Of a stretch of 64,000 bases of DNA, positions 1 to 10,624 are shown in pieces; position 1 is the first letter of the stretch; each line of letters opens with the position of its first letter. Made by a program: the position numbers and the translations under genes. Origin of the DNA: Rhynchospora pubera (lineage: Eukaryota > Streptophyta > Magnoliopsida > Poales > Cyperaceae); the NCBI GenBank assembly GCA_028095005.1, contig CM051462.1, positions 86,873,846-86,937,845 of the forward strand, read 5' to 3'. The notes under the pieces are model-generated. The model searched no databases, was not told the DNA's origin, and worked only from the letters and a program-made list of their open reading frames with translations.

Positions 1-880
1 TTTCTGGGAATCTTGCCTGGATGTGGTGTAATTTTAATGGCTGCTGGATGAAGAGGAAACCATCGCTTTCTTATGTTAATGTAATGCATACTGGCTTGTA
101 TGGTTATATCTCTCTTATGGTCTCTTTTGAATAGTTTGTTACTTACCAAACCAGACTATTTAATGTTTGACGATTTGTATGTATGTCACAAGATTCATTA
201 CAAAAGGTACCTTTAGGTTTTTCAACCGAGTTTAAGTTAAATCATCTTAGGTCAGATTTGTTAAACTTTTCAAACAAGTTAAATGTGCATATTGAAAAGT
301 TTATTTATTTTTTGGGTATACTTTAAATCCAAAATAAAGATATTAAATTATATATTTTAGTTTTGGGCCAGCCTTATTGTCATACCGTCAAAGTGGGCTC
401 TCACATCATAGTTATCTCAAACTCAAAGTATAAAAGGGCTCCGTGCATGTAATAAGTACAGATATTGGATCGGCCCAAAGGAAGACCAATGTTTGTTCAT
501 ATTACATGTACATTCCTGTAGTAGTAAATGGGTAATAATTATTAAGTTTTACATAAAATCAATTATTCGGTCCAAAGGAAGGTTAGTTGATTGGCATGTT
601 ATGAATTGTTACATTTGATTACTACACCTAGTTGATTGAAGTTTGTAAGAAGACTTCAAATAGCACTTGCAAATGAATAAAAACTAGTTGATGGATATGG
701 ATCTTTATTTTGTGAATTATTGTTATACAATTAAGTTTGATTTAAGTGCATTAAGTTTAGTTCTTGATATAATATTTCGACTAATATTAAAAGCATTTTC
801 ATGTTATTAAGTTCCAACATTAAAATCAAAAGAATATCAATTTAGTTTCATCTCGACCTTATGATAGATACTCTCGATAA
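1..880. other. Left-edge AT-rich sequence, no gene recognised
   Basis: No long open frame, splice-site series or terminal repeat could be supported here. The first ~120 bases are less AT-rich than the rest and could be a transcript 3' end that lies mostly outside the window, but nothing identifies it. From about 880 onward the sequence begins to look like decayed retroelement. Confidence 0.3.
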
Positions 881-3800
881 GGTTATAAATCAGAGTTTCA
901 CAACTCAGATTAAGGAGGGAACATCAAGTCACATGTGTCTTATGATCAGTTTAAGAAAATCATTTATGAGACATTCAAGGGCATAATTTCTAATTTCATA
1001 AGTACATAGAATTCCTATAAAAAAATTGAAAAAATATTTTCCATGAATGAAAAGTTAGCTATTTGAAGTCTGGAAGGAGACTCCAAAGAACACTTACAGA
1101 TGAAAAGTGGCTAAATGTGTACATTTCATGGCAATACTATTAGAGATATCTCAATAAAGTTAAGAAATTCTTGAAGAAAATTTAGAAAATATATTTGCTA
1201 AGAATAAAAAATGTAGCTCTTTGAAATTTTATTAGGAGACTCCAAAGAGCACTCACAGATAGATATTGGCTATGTTTATACATTCAAGACAATAAATACT
1301 CAAACTTTCTAAATAAAGTATAAAGTCAACGTAAAGAAAATGGATACATTTGGAAATATCATATCATACTATAAGCACTAAAATATATCATATATATGAT
1401 AACAAGTTTAAACTAGTGATTAAATTTCTTCCAATTTAGTTTAATCAAGATGAATTGCATGATACTTCATAAATTCATCTTGAATATGGTACATGAAGAA
1501 AATATGTTGGAGATGAGACATAAAGTATTCAAGTCACTTATAACATAAAAATATAATAAAATGGGATATGAAACATGAGTTAAGAATTAAAAAAAAATTG
1601 CTAATTTAGGATAAAAGATGAGGACATTAAAAGAAATATTATACTTGACTTCTCAAGAAAAGAATAATGCTCCTTATTGTGATTTTTGCATGAAACTATT
1701 CAGCATTAGTATTTGTCCGTACAAAGATTACTTATATAGTCAAATGTCAAGTGATGGTGAAAGAAACATCCTTGTTGGTAGAAACTACAAGAAATTTAGC
1801 TTGTTATTAAGTAGTGGATCATATTTGGACTTACTTTAGACATTTTTAATTTCATACTTTAGATGAAATTTAAATTCTATCTCTATTGACAAATAAGAAT
1901 TTAATTTGGCACAAAAATTAAGTCATATCTCTTACGAATAAAATAATTTGTGCAAAATTAAGGTCTCAAAATTTTCAGAAATAGCAGTTTATATTTTAAT
2001 TAAAGTATCAACTAAGATAATGACAAATAAAACTCGTTCTTATAGGCCGAATTAGAAAATATTTCAACAGAAACTCAGCCTTATAGGCCACATGAGAAGA
2101 AGTTAAATATAAAGATAATTAATTATTTTCTAGTTGACTGTGCTGAAAAGAAAAATCTAAGGGTTATATATTTTAATAGATATATAAAATTAAGTTTATA
2201 TATTCTAGGCTATATTAGAGATAAATAAACTTAAGTTCTTTGAAAGTGTTTTGGTTGCAGGGGGTGACTTGATACATAAGGATATTATCTTCAAACAAGT
2301 TTATGTCAGGATACTATGGACTCAAATCCAAACAATTAAAAGGATCAAATAAGAATTATACCATTTTATATATACTAAAATGGATTTCAGTATAGATATG
2401 GATCCTAGTCAGACTATCTTGGACATTGATCTTGGAAATAGTTATATTGAAAATAATATTGTCATTGAACAACTGCAAACCCCCCTCAAGAACATAAGCT
2501 AAATATATACAGGATAAGAGATTGACAATACTAGATGGTTATGTTGTCTCCAAAACCATGAATTTAACATTACGGATAATAGATTATCTTTTAAAATCTC
2601 CATCAAGTTTAAAAAGTATAGAATCATAAAGTGAATTGATGTCATGAATAAAGAAATGAAGTATAAAGCACGTTTTGTTGCTAAATATTTCACATAAGAA
2701 GGCTTTCTCTAAGGTTTCATTGAAAGACTTATTTAAGTTAATCATGGCATAAGTAGCACATTTGGATCTCAAAGCTCATCAAATTGATGAAAATAGTGTT
2801 TCTAAATGGTAACATTGATGAAACAATATATATGGGCTCTACACTTTGAATTTGATGATTCAAGAGAAAAATAACTTACAAATAAGAAATTCATTTAAGA
2901 ACTCAAAGCAAGCATCTCTAACAATGATATTACAAATTTTTCTATTGATCATCTCATTTAGTTTTGAGATGAACTTTGTAGATACTTTTGTATCATAATT
3001 TAGTAGGAGTAACTTTATAGTATTGCATAAGGTTGACATATTGTTTGAAATGGTGCATGAAATTAAGATATTTCTATGAAAGATCTTGGTAATGGATCAT
3101 ATGTGTTAAAACTCAAGTAGTCTTGGGTGTTTTATTGAAAGTCCTATACCAATCATGTTGTAAAGTAATATGAAAATCTTAAACTATTGTATACCCCTAT
3201 GATTAAGGCAAATACATCCAGTTTTGATAAATGTCCCAATATATAAATCAAGTTAGAATAACGAATAATATATTTTGATTGTAAGGAATCTGACTAAGTT
3301 TGTATACACTTGAATATTGTATATGTTATTAAATTTTTTTTCCTACACAATCTAAGTGAAGAACTTTATAATGCAGCTAAATTAGCTCTTTTAGTATCAA
3401 GAACTATGCACTAAAAGTTCGGATATCAGAAAAGTTTGAGGTTATTTTTGGTATACTGATGTCGAATTTGGTGAATGTTAAGATAACATGTAAAAGTGTA
3501 ATTTCATTCCTAGAAAGAATGCTAAACAAGTCAACTATATAGCATCTTTCATACTGAAAATAAAGTATATAGCATATCATAAAACATTTAAATTTTGGAG
3601 TATAATCATAAAACTTTGTCACTATGCTGCATATGATGGATGCTATTTAAGCATCGCTTTGGACAATAATCTTATACTCCTACAACAGAAACTCAAAATA
3701 GTTGAGGCACATAAAAGTAAGTTTCTAGTTGTAAAGGAAAGAATTCAGAATGGTTGGATGTTAATCTAACACCTAAGGACAAACTCCATATTTTGCAGAT

Positions 3801-4315
3801 CTGCTCACAAAAGTTTTAAACACTCAAGCAGTTTCAAGAGCATGTCGCTCATATGGGTGTTACTTCAGTTGAGGGTTTAAACCTTCAGTGGGAGTTTGTA
3901 TTTAGTGGGAGTGTTTGATAGGACATATATTTAGTTTATTCAGTCGATATTGAATAAATGTTTGACTTTACATTCTGAATCTTATTTAAGTTGACCTCAC
4001 TTATGTTCGGGTGACCTATAAAGTTGAAAGTATACACGTTACAGCCATAATTGCGTGCATTTTCATGCCACCTATACACATCAAAATTCAATGTCATTCA
4101 TTCATGGTAGTAATGTGATTATCATGGGTTGAGTGGCGACAACGTTGTAAGAATTTATTCTTGTAATTGTTACAATGCCACAAAATCCTCCTTGGTATTT
4201 TATTATTGTGATTGATGGACGGAATTAAAGACACAAAATTAAGTACCATATAAATATGATCTCATTAAGTTAAAGACAATATATAATCATTAAGCATATT
4301 GTCCAAGTGGGAGAT
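881..4315 (+). mobile_element. Decayed Ty1/Copia retrotransposon internal region
   Basis: Broken pieces of a Copia polyprotein are readable on the + strand in the usual order. A GAG-pre-integrase-like 'LIWHK' stretch lies near 1895-1960. A reverse transcriptase piece with 'KYKARFVAK' lies near 2655-2695, followed by remnants of the FLNG..DETIYM and KKSIYGLKQA regions near 2790-2920. An RNase H segment lies near 3410-3600, with the 'SAKQ..' and 'EYIA' neighbourhoods. The C-terminal 'EHVAHMGV'-like end is near 3838-3870. A polypurine tract (AAGTGGGAGAT, 4304-4314) sits directly before a TGTTGGAAT start typical of Copia 3' LTRs. Many stops and frameshifts interrupt the frames, so this is a dead copy. 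No 5' LTR was found in the window, so the left boundary is approximate. Confidence 0.75.
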
Positions 4316-4720
4316 TGTTGGAATATTTAGGAAATCTTGCAAGAAATATTTCATCATTTGTGGACATATATTGCTTGATGAATAAGGATTGTTGAATATG
4401 GTATTATCCCAAAAATAAATATGGTTATTAAGTATAATATTTTGGAGATTTGTGTAAAAGATTATGATGTCTAATATTATTGAATTTGTAACTAAATATT
4501 GCCATATATTGATGGACCTTTATAAAAACAAATTTTTTAAAATGAAAATTGCTAGCTTTTTGGCTAGCCCTCAAAAAAAGCACTAAGCAGGATGGTATTT
4601 CTCTGTAGTCTACACTGCCTCTGGAGATCATGGGATGGGTGGTAATTGGAGACGCTGGGGCGGTAAAAGAATTTATTTCATATGTGTGCTTACTGGACAA
4701 TGAACTGTGGTAACTACATA
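4316..4720 (+). mobile_element. Probable 3' LTR (partial) of the Copia relic
   Basis: Begins TGTTGGAATATTTAG immediately after the polypurine tract, the same LTR start seen in the intact element at 14657-18103. The right end is not fixed because no second LTR copy is in the window and no target duplication could be found. Confidence 0.45.
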
Positions 4721-5545
4721 ACATATCTTTTTATTTTATTTTTTTGCCTGTTGTTGTTTAAACAAATCGCAACCATACACTAATCCATACAAGCAAAAAA
4801 AAATGAGAGGTAATAATATACATCAAAATCTGACCCCTTTGATTGGAGTCTCCTAAATGATCGGAAGGAAAAACACTACTCTTGGTGGTGCTCTTGGTGG
4901 TGTGCAACCGGTACAGACTTTCTACCAGCATTAGACATTTGGAACCAGGTCTGCCAGATTGTGCGGACAATATATGCTATGATGTCAAGGCGCAGTATTA
5001 ATGCCAATTCTCCTGTATGTGGAACAGTTCACATCATTGTCATTTTCTAGTTATTTTTATGATGTTAATTTCACCCTACTTGAATATTAATATGAAGAAC
5101 AATAATGAGAAATAACACATCATACATACGATTCAATATTTAATATGAGCGACAATAGTAAATTTAGCATCAAATTGCACAGTTAAAATTAACTCAAACA
5201 TGTACAAATTCGTTCATGACTTACATTAAAAGTGATAGATACTCATCCCAGCGCTGCAAAATTTGAATACTCATCTGGGTGAATATTATAAAATTGTATT
5301 GTACATTATAATTAGCATTACAATTAACCTAGCAACTCCCTTAGTGAGACACTAGACTTTTTTAATAGGTCATAAGGTCACGTCTCCTTTGTCACATGTA
5401 CGGACTTGAGACTTGTGAACCTTGTTCCAATTAGAAAAATGTTTACAAGTAAAGAACTGCCAAAAAAACATGCGTTGTACACTCAGACCGAATCTTCCCA
5501 ATTCCAGGTTTCGGTCTAAGTGCCACATCAAACACTATATTTCCA
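4721..5545. other. Intergenic, 3' of PME-A, no gene recognised
   Basis: AT-rich with short open frames only. It probably contains the 3' UTR and poly(A) region of the minus-strand PME-A gene in its right part, but no specific signal was decisive. Confidence 0.3.
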
Positions 5546-8544
5546 CTATGTACGCATACCAGGAACGTACGTGACGCCGGTACTAGGCAACCAAATGTTT
5601 CCGTTGATAAAATGCCCAACGGTAAAATTCTGAACCTGATGTGCTCTAGTCACAGCATGGAAACCAGGCCATTTGACCCTGCCACGCAGACCCGCCCCTG
5701 GTCCAGTATTGTTAAATTCGGCATAGTACAGCGTCTTGAGTCCGAAATTTCCATCCCATGGGAGATATCCTTCTGGCTTAACAAAACGATCAATGAAAGA
5801 TTGCATAATAATAGTTCGCGAATATTCCTTCCATGGTCGAGCAAGGAATGTGGGGGTCGGGTTAGGAGATTTGGCTAGATCAGGTTCGGCACCTATGTTA
5901 CAAAATTGGAAGGAAAAACCAGTATTTTGGTTGGGATCTTTTCGTCCCTGGGCGATATAGATATTTTGCTGATTAGGAAGGGCTTGTCTTGCAAGAATCT
6001 GACAGTCTTGGAAGACAGCAGCTGCATCGCCAAAGATGAAGTCGACTGTACCAGTGATTTTACATTCCCTGTAAAACTGGCGGAGAGCATGTGCGTAGAG
6101 AGTATCTTGGTATCCCTCAAAGCTGCATTTGTAGAAAACTGAGAGGTCGGAGTCAGATCTCAGGGCTACAGCTTGGTGCTTCGCTGATCCGGCTGTGTTT
6201 TCGATTGTCAAGTCCCGAGCCATGAAGCCCCTGCCGTTAACAGCTGCAGGTAGAAATTAATGGATGGGTTAGTGAACAATTCAAAATCACCAACAAATAT
6301 ATTAAAATTATGTTTTACTAACTGTCCCGTGTTAGCAAAATAATAGATCTAATAAACACCCTAATTATGTACGCCAATGATTAAGACTTAAGCTTGCAAA
6401 TTAATATAATTTTAATTCCTTCAGAATTAATAAAAAACTTTTAACCTAATATAGCAATAAGTGTAACACATTGATGAATGAAATTGTGGCAAAATTAAAT
6501 TAGTAAAGACAGAAATACTAACCGACTGTGGCGCTCCTATAGGTGGTAAATCCATCAACAACATTATGATTGCCGGTAATGATGGTAACTCCCATCCCGT
6601 CCCCAATCAGCATCAAGTTCCACTTCGTCTTCGGCACCTCCACATACTCCCGGTACACCCCTTTCTTTACACGTATCACGTACTTCTTCCTGCCCATCTC
6701 GGGAGCTGCATTGATTGCTGCCTGGATCTGTTATTTTCCAATGTCCAATTATTAAATAGTAATCAGTAATCATAACAAAGAGCCACCAATTTTATCACCT
6801 GTTTCATTAATCACATGAAACACCCAGTTTACCAGCTAGATATTGCTCTATTAGTAATATTACCGAATTGAACTTCCCGCTTCCGTCTTGTGCCACCACG
6901 ACATCGGCAACATTGCCCGGTGGTCCAGCCTGTAACAATTTCCTATCTTTTGATTTGACCCATTGTGGATACCCTTCAACAAGCTTCCTACTGCTTATCC
7001 CAGCAGTGGTACCACTGCCTGTGGCCACCTGTGAGAGACACTTAGACACGAGAGTATTAACAGTTCCCATCCCAACAGATATCATGGAGCCAAGTGTCGA
7101 GCCTGAGGATGCCAGGCTTTCTTTGCAGGTTCCTTGGTTGCTCAGAGCAGCACTTAGCCATGATTGCACGTTGAACTGGCGGTTCACGCACTGTTTGTTT
7201 TCGGACATGGAAGTATTGCAGGTTTCCACAGACCACGCCAGTTCGTCATGTGAGAGGTCGAAGAGGTCTAGACAGTCTTTCACTGCCGCTGACACACGAA
7301 AATTGCCACCTATTGTACCCTGAAATTTCTGCACTACGGGGATAATCTGCATGTGTATTACATATTAGTCAAATGACATGAATAAAATAAGTATTAAATT
7401 TATAGCGTTTACATTCATTATAAATATTATTTCTTTAAAATTCCATAATTATGGGTATATATATTTGTGTGTGTACCTTCTGAATCTCGCGCATGGTGTT
7501 TTGAAGGGTGGTGACAAAGTTGGCTGAGGGGACGAAGGCAGAAAAAGCTCCACCTAAGGCTGTTCCTAGTACCCCTGATCCTCCTAACCCTCCTAGTGCC
7601 CCGCCTACTCCTCGTCCTCCTCCTCCTCCTCCTAACCCTCCTTGTGCCCCGCCTACTCCTCGTCCTCCTCCTCCTAACCCTCCTAGTGCCCCGCCTACTC
7701 CTCGTCCTCCTCCTCCAAACCCTCCTTGTGCCCCGCCTACTCCTTGTCCTCCTCCTCCTAACTCTCCTTTTGCCCCGACTACTCCTTGTCCTCCTCCTCC
7801 TCCTCCTTGTGCCCCGCCTACTCCTTGTCCTCCTCCTCCTAACTCTCCTTGTGCCCCGACTACTCCTTGTCCTCCTCCTCCTCCTCCTTGTGCCCCGCCT
7901 ATTCCTTGTCCTCCTCCTTGTGCCTCGCCTACTCCTCCTCCTCCTCCTCCTAACTCTCCTTGTGCCCCGACTACCCCTTGTCCTCCTCCTCCTCCTCCTT
8001 GTGCCCCGCCTCCTCCTTGTCCTCCTCCTCCTTGTGCCCCGCCTACTCCTTGTCCTCCTCCTTGTGCCCCACCTACTCTTTGTCTTCCTCCTCCTCCTGC
8101 TCCTCCTAACTCTCCTTGTGCCCCGACTACTCCTTGTCCTCCTCCTCCTCCTGCTCCTTGTGCCCCGCCTACTCCTCCTCCTCCTCCTCCTAACTCTCCT
8201 TGTGCCCCGACTACTCCTTGTCCTCCTTCTCCTCCTCCTTGTGCCCCGCCTACTTCTTGTCCTCCTCCTCCTCCTCCTTGTCCTCCTCCTCCTCCTCCTC
8301 CTCCTAACCCTCCTTGTGCCCCGCCTACTCCTCCTCCTCTTCCTCCTCCTCCTAACCCTACTTGTGCCCCGACTACTCCTTGTCCTCCTCCTCCTCCTCC
8401 TAACCCTCCTTGTGCCCCGACTACTCCTTGTCCTCCTCTTCCTCCTCCAAGGGATGGAAAAAAGGTGGCAAAGGAAGGAGTTATACCAATGGAGAGGATC
8501 AAAGCTGATAAAAGGATAAGAGGCGTCATAGATGGAGAAGCCAT
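5546..8544 (-). CDS. PME-A: type-I pectin methylesterase with Gly-rich N-terminal insertion
   Basis: A pectinesterase that de-esterifies homogalacturonan in the cell wall, made as a pro-enzyme with an inhibitor-like (PMEI) pro-domain. Four exons fit GT-AG rules and keep frame: 7477-8544, 6864-7346, 6523-6727, 5546-6243, giving about 817 residues. Order: signal peptide (1-27), Gly/Gln/Ala-rich low-complexity block (about 30-333), PMEI domain (about 335-480), RKLV and RKLL processing motifs, then the catalytic domain. Catalytic residues are present: QAVALR (Q~609), GYQDTL (Q~631, D~632), DFIFGD (nucleophile D~653) and RPWKEYSRT (R~721). The usual LGRPW reads LARPW. Type-I PMEs are usually 520-600 residues; the excess is the Gly-rich block. 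The start ATG aligns with that of PME-B (both begin MASPS). It is a tandem paralogue of PME-B on the same strand. Confidence 0.88.
7560..8450 (-). repeat. Gly/Gln/Ala-rich coding minisatellite in PME-A exon 1
   Basis: Irregular tandem repeats; on the + strand they are built of CCTCCT runs alternating with GTGCCCCGCCTACTCC-type units. On the coding strand they read as GGAQGG, GQGVVGAQ and GELGGGG blocks. The strand bias is extreme (pyrimidines on +, purines on -), so all frames on the other strand are also open, producing spurious Pro-rich and Leu-rich readings. All apparent length changes preserve the PME frame. The (GGA)n tracts could form G-quadruplexes or triplex DNA; that is inference. 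Confidence 0.85.
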
Positions 8545-8600
8545 GGTTGGAAATAATGGGGGAGAGAAATCGATTTGGGTAAGAACTTCAATAAGGGTCG

Positions 8601-8610
8601 TTTTATATAG
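8601..8610 (-). promoter_or_regulatory. TATA box of PME-A
   Basis: Minus strand reads CTATATAAAA, about 57-66 bases upstream of the PME-A start codon at 8544. Spacing suits a short 5' UTR. The equivalent element is present before PME-B. Confidence 0.55.
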
Positions 8611-9430
8611 AACGATATAAGGGAGAGAGAAGCGGGAAGCCTGGAGCCCTGAGCCCTAGAGTTGTGGAAGGAGGAGAGAGACCCGCCAGCTTTTTCGTTC
8701 AAAAGTTTTAACGGTTTGGCGCCACATTGCTATTTGGTTAAATTCAAGGCAGTTGGAATTTTCTTAATCGGGTTTTGTGGTGGGGTTCCACATAGCAGAT
8801 CACTGCTTATGTTGACCGTCCGTCCTTTTCAGTGTTGGGGAACTAAATAAGGAATGGAACTTTTAATTGTTACTGATTCTCTTCATTTTTTCTGCACAAA
8901 GGAGAGCCAAAGGGGGCAAAAAATAAGTTGCACTGTGAAATATGAGTTTTTAAGTAAAAACATAACAAGTAATTGCAAGAGCTAGCTTATTAGTTAACGT
9001 GATTATATAATAACTGTACTACAAACAAAATGATAGCTGCCCTAAAAACGTGAACTGCACAAATATTTGATTACTTCTTTTTTTTTGTTGAACTAATTAA
9101 ATTGACTAAGAATAATTTTAGCCTAGGATGAAAGTTCAACACCACGTTTTATCTCTAATATTGCATTAATTTCTCTCTATAATTAAGCATGTTTACGGTG
9201 TATATCAAATTTTCTAAGAAGACAAACAAAGCCTATAAAAAGAAATATAGCGTTGAATCTCCGATGAATTATTTCGGACATTTTCCCTAAAGAGCTTAAT
9301 TTTATTTTCAAATATCATAAAGGGATTTTTATCATGAAACAAAGCCTATAATAAGAAATATAGCGTTGAATCTGTCGTCATTGCTTCTGTTCTCTCTCCG
9401 ATTTTTTTTCGACTTCACATTTCTTTTTCT
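8611..9430. other. Intergenic upstream of PME-A; short direct repeat
   Basis: No gene seen. A roughly 37-base direct repeat beginning AAACAAAGCCTATAA and ending AGCGTTGAATCT occurs near 9225-9262 and again near 9338-9373, about 113 bases apart with one or two differences. The rest is AT-rich. Confidence 0.5.
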
Positions 9431-10000
9431 ATCTGTCTCACTTCCTTTCACCTCCACTACGTAAACTGTCTTGCTTTCTCAAAAATGAATATTTACAACA
9501 ACAAAATGAACAAATACAAAAATAAGATAAATAAACAAAAATAAAAGTGTAGAGCAAAGTGACAATATATAACAAACCAATTAAACATATTGAACAAATA
9601 AAGTTAACACGTAAAACAAACATAGTAAATTCATACACAAAGATAGAAAGAGCATATATACATAAAAAATAAATATACACAACAATGAAGTGATATGTAT
9701 ACAAATTTGTTAAATAAGAAATAAATTTTAAATTCAACATATAAAGTGAACACACATAACAACATAGTTAACTGATAAAATAAACAAAATGAACATATAT
9801 AAAAATAACTAAATATGAAATAAAATGAGCATCTTGATCAAACAAAGCGAATATATAATGAAACAAATTGAATATATACCAAAAAAAAATGAACAAATAT
9901 TAAAATTAGTCGAGGAAGAAATAAAATGATAGATCTAACAAACAAAATGAATACATATAACAAAAAAAAACGAATAGATATGTAAATAAGTAAAATAAGA
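9431..10000. repeat. Diverged A-rich tandem repeats (TGAACATATA-type)
   Basis: Loose repetition of a roughly 20-25-base motif containing AAA(A/G)TGAACATATATAA and ACAAA spacers, purine/A-rich on +. The long minus-strand open frames here arise from this composition. It resembles the TGAACATATAC repeats at 32570-32800. Confidence 0.45.
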
Positions 10001-10198
10001 AATAAATAAGATAGAAGGGTCAGTGAGAAAGAAAAAAGACAAATAGAGGAGATAGAAGAGAGCACAAATGAAAGAGAATAGAAGAAGAGAGAACTGTAGG
10101 CTATGAGCGGGAGGGAGGAGAGCGCCCTGAAGGAAGAGAGAAGAGGGAGAGGCGAAATGCAAAAAAAAAGGAAGCGGAGGGAGGGAGGACCTGGATCC

Positions 10199-10321
10199 CG
10201 TGTAGCGCACCTCTCGGGCCGTCCGATTTGATCTCGACGGTTAATTTTTTCGGGCCTTACAATCCAGTATTTTTTAGGGGTCATTCAGATTAGATCGGAC
10301 GGTTCGAGAGGTGCGCTACAT
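10199..10321. mobile_element. Palindromic MITE (CCGTCCGATTTGATCTC family)
   Basis: Left arm TGTAGCGCACCTCTCG is repeated inverted as CGAGAGGTGCGCTACA at the right end, and the inner part carries the core shared with the elements at 45586 and 60863 (CGGCCGTCCGATTTGATCTC, then AATTTTTTCGGGCC). No coding capacity. Confidence 0.7.
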
Positions 10322-10624
10322 GTGTGCCGCGCGGCACCAGATCTGAATTCGAGGGAGGGAGGGAGCATCTTGGATGACCCGCTTATGGATGGTGAGTGCC
10401 AATTTTCGTAAATTTATTTTAGTACTCTTCTTGCAAACAAAACAATTTTATGAAGCCTCCAATCTTATATATTTTTAGCACAACTAAAAAAAATTACAGA
10501 CAAAGCCACGAACAAAACATGAGCTTTTCGCTCAAACCATCACCTTCCCAATTTAACATTTCTATATATGTACCGAATCAAACCCCTAACCTTTTCTCTA
10601 TTATATATATCTTTTAAGTTTCGA
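10322..10624. other. Intergenic, 3' of PME-B
   Basis: AT-rich, no gene. Probably includes the 3' UTR of PME-B, which ends at 10625 on the minus strand. Confidence 0.35.

Noticed and set aside
4428..4970. Minus-strand frames of 70-98 codons after the Copia relic
   Set aside because: They overlap the probable LTR and show no domain, signal or conservation cue.
7600..8440. Regularly repeated GTGCCCCG words as a CRISPR array
   Set aside because: Repeats are irregular, coding, and in a plant nuclear gene.
7508..8620. Long Pro/Cys-rich and Leu-rich open frames on the + strand
   Set aside because: They are the complement of the PME-A Gly-rich exon. All frames are open because the DNA is a stop-poor repeat, and no signal peptide, promoter or domain supports them.
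9438..10284. Minus-strand hydrophobic frames of 90-148 codons
   Set aside because: They arise from A-rich tandem repeats on +; composition alone explains them.
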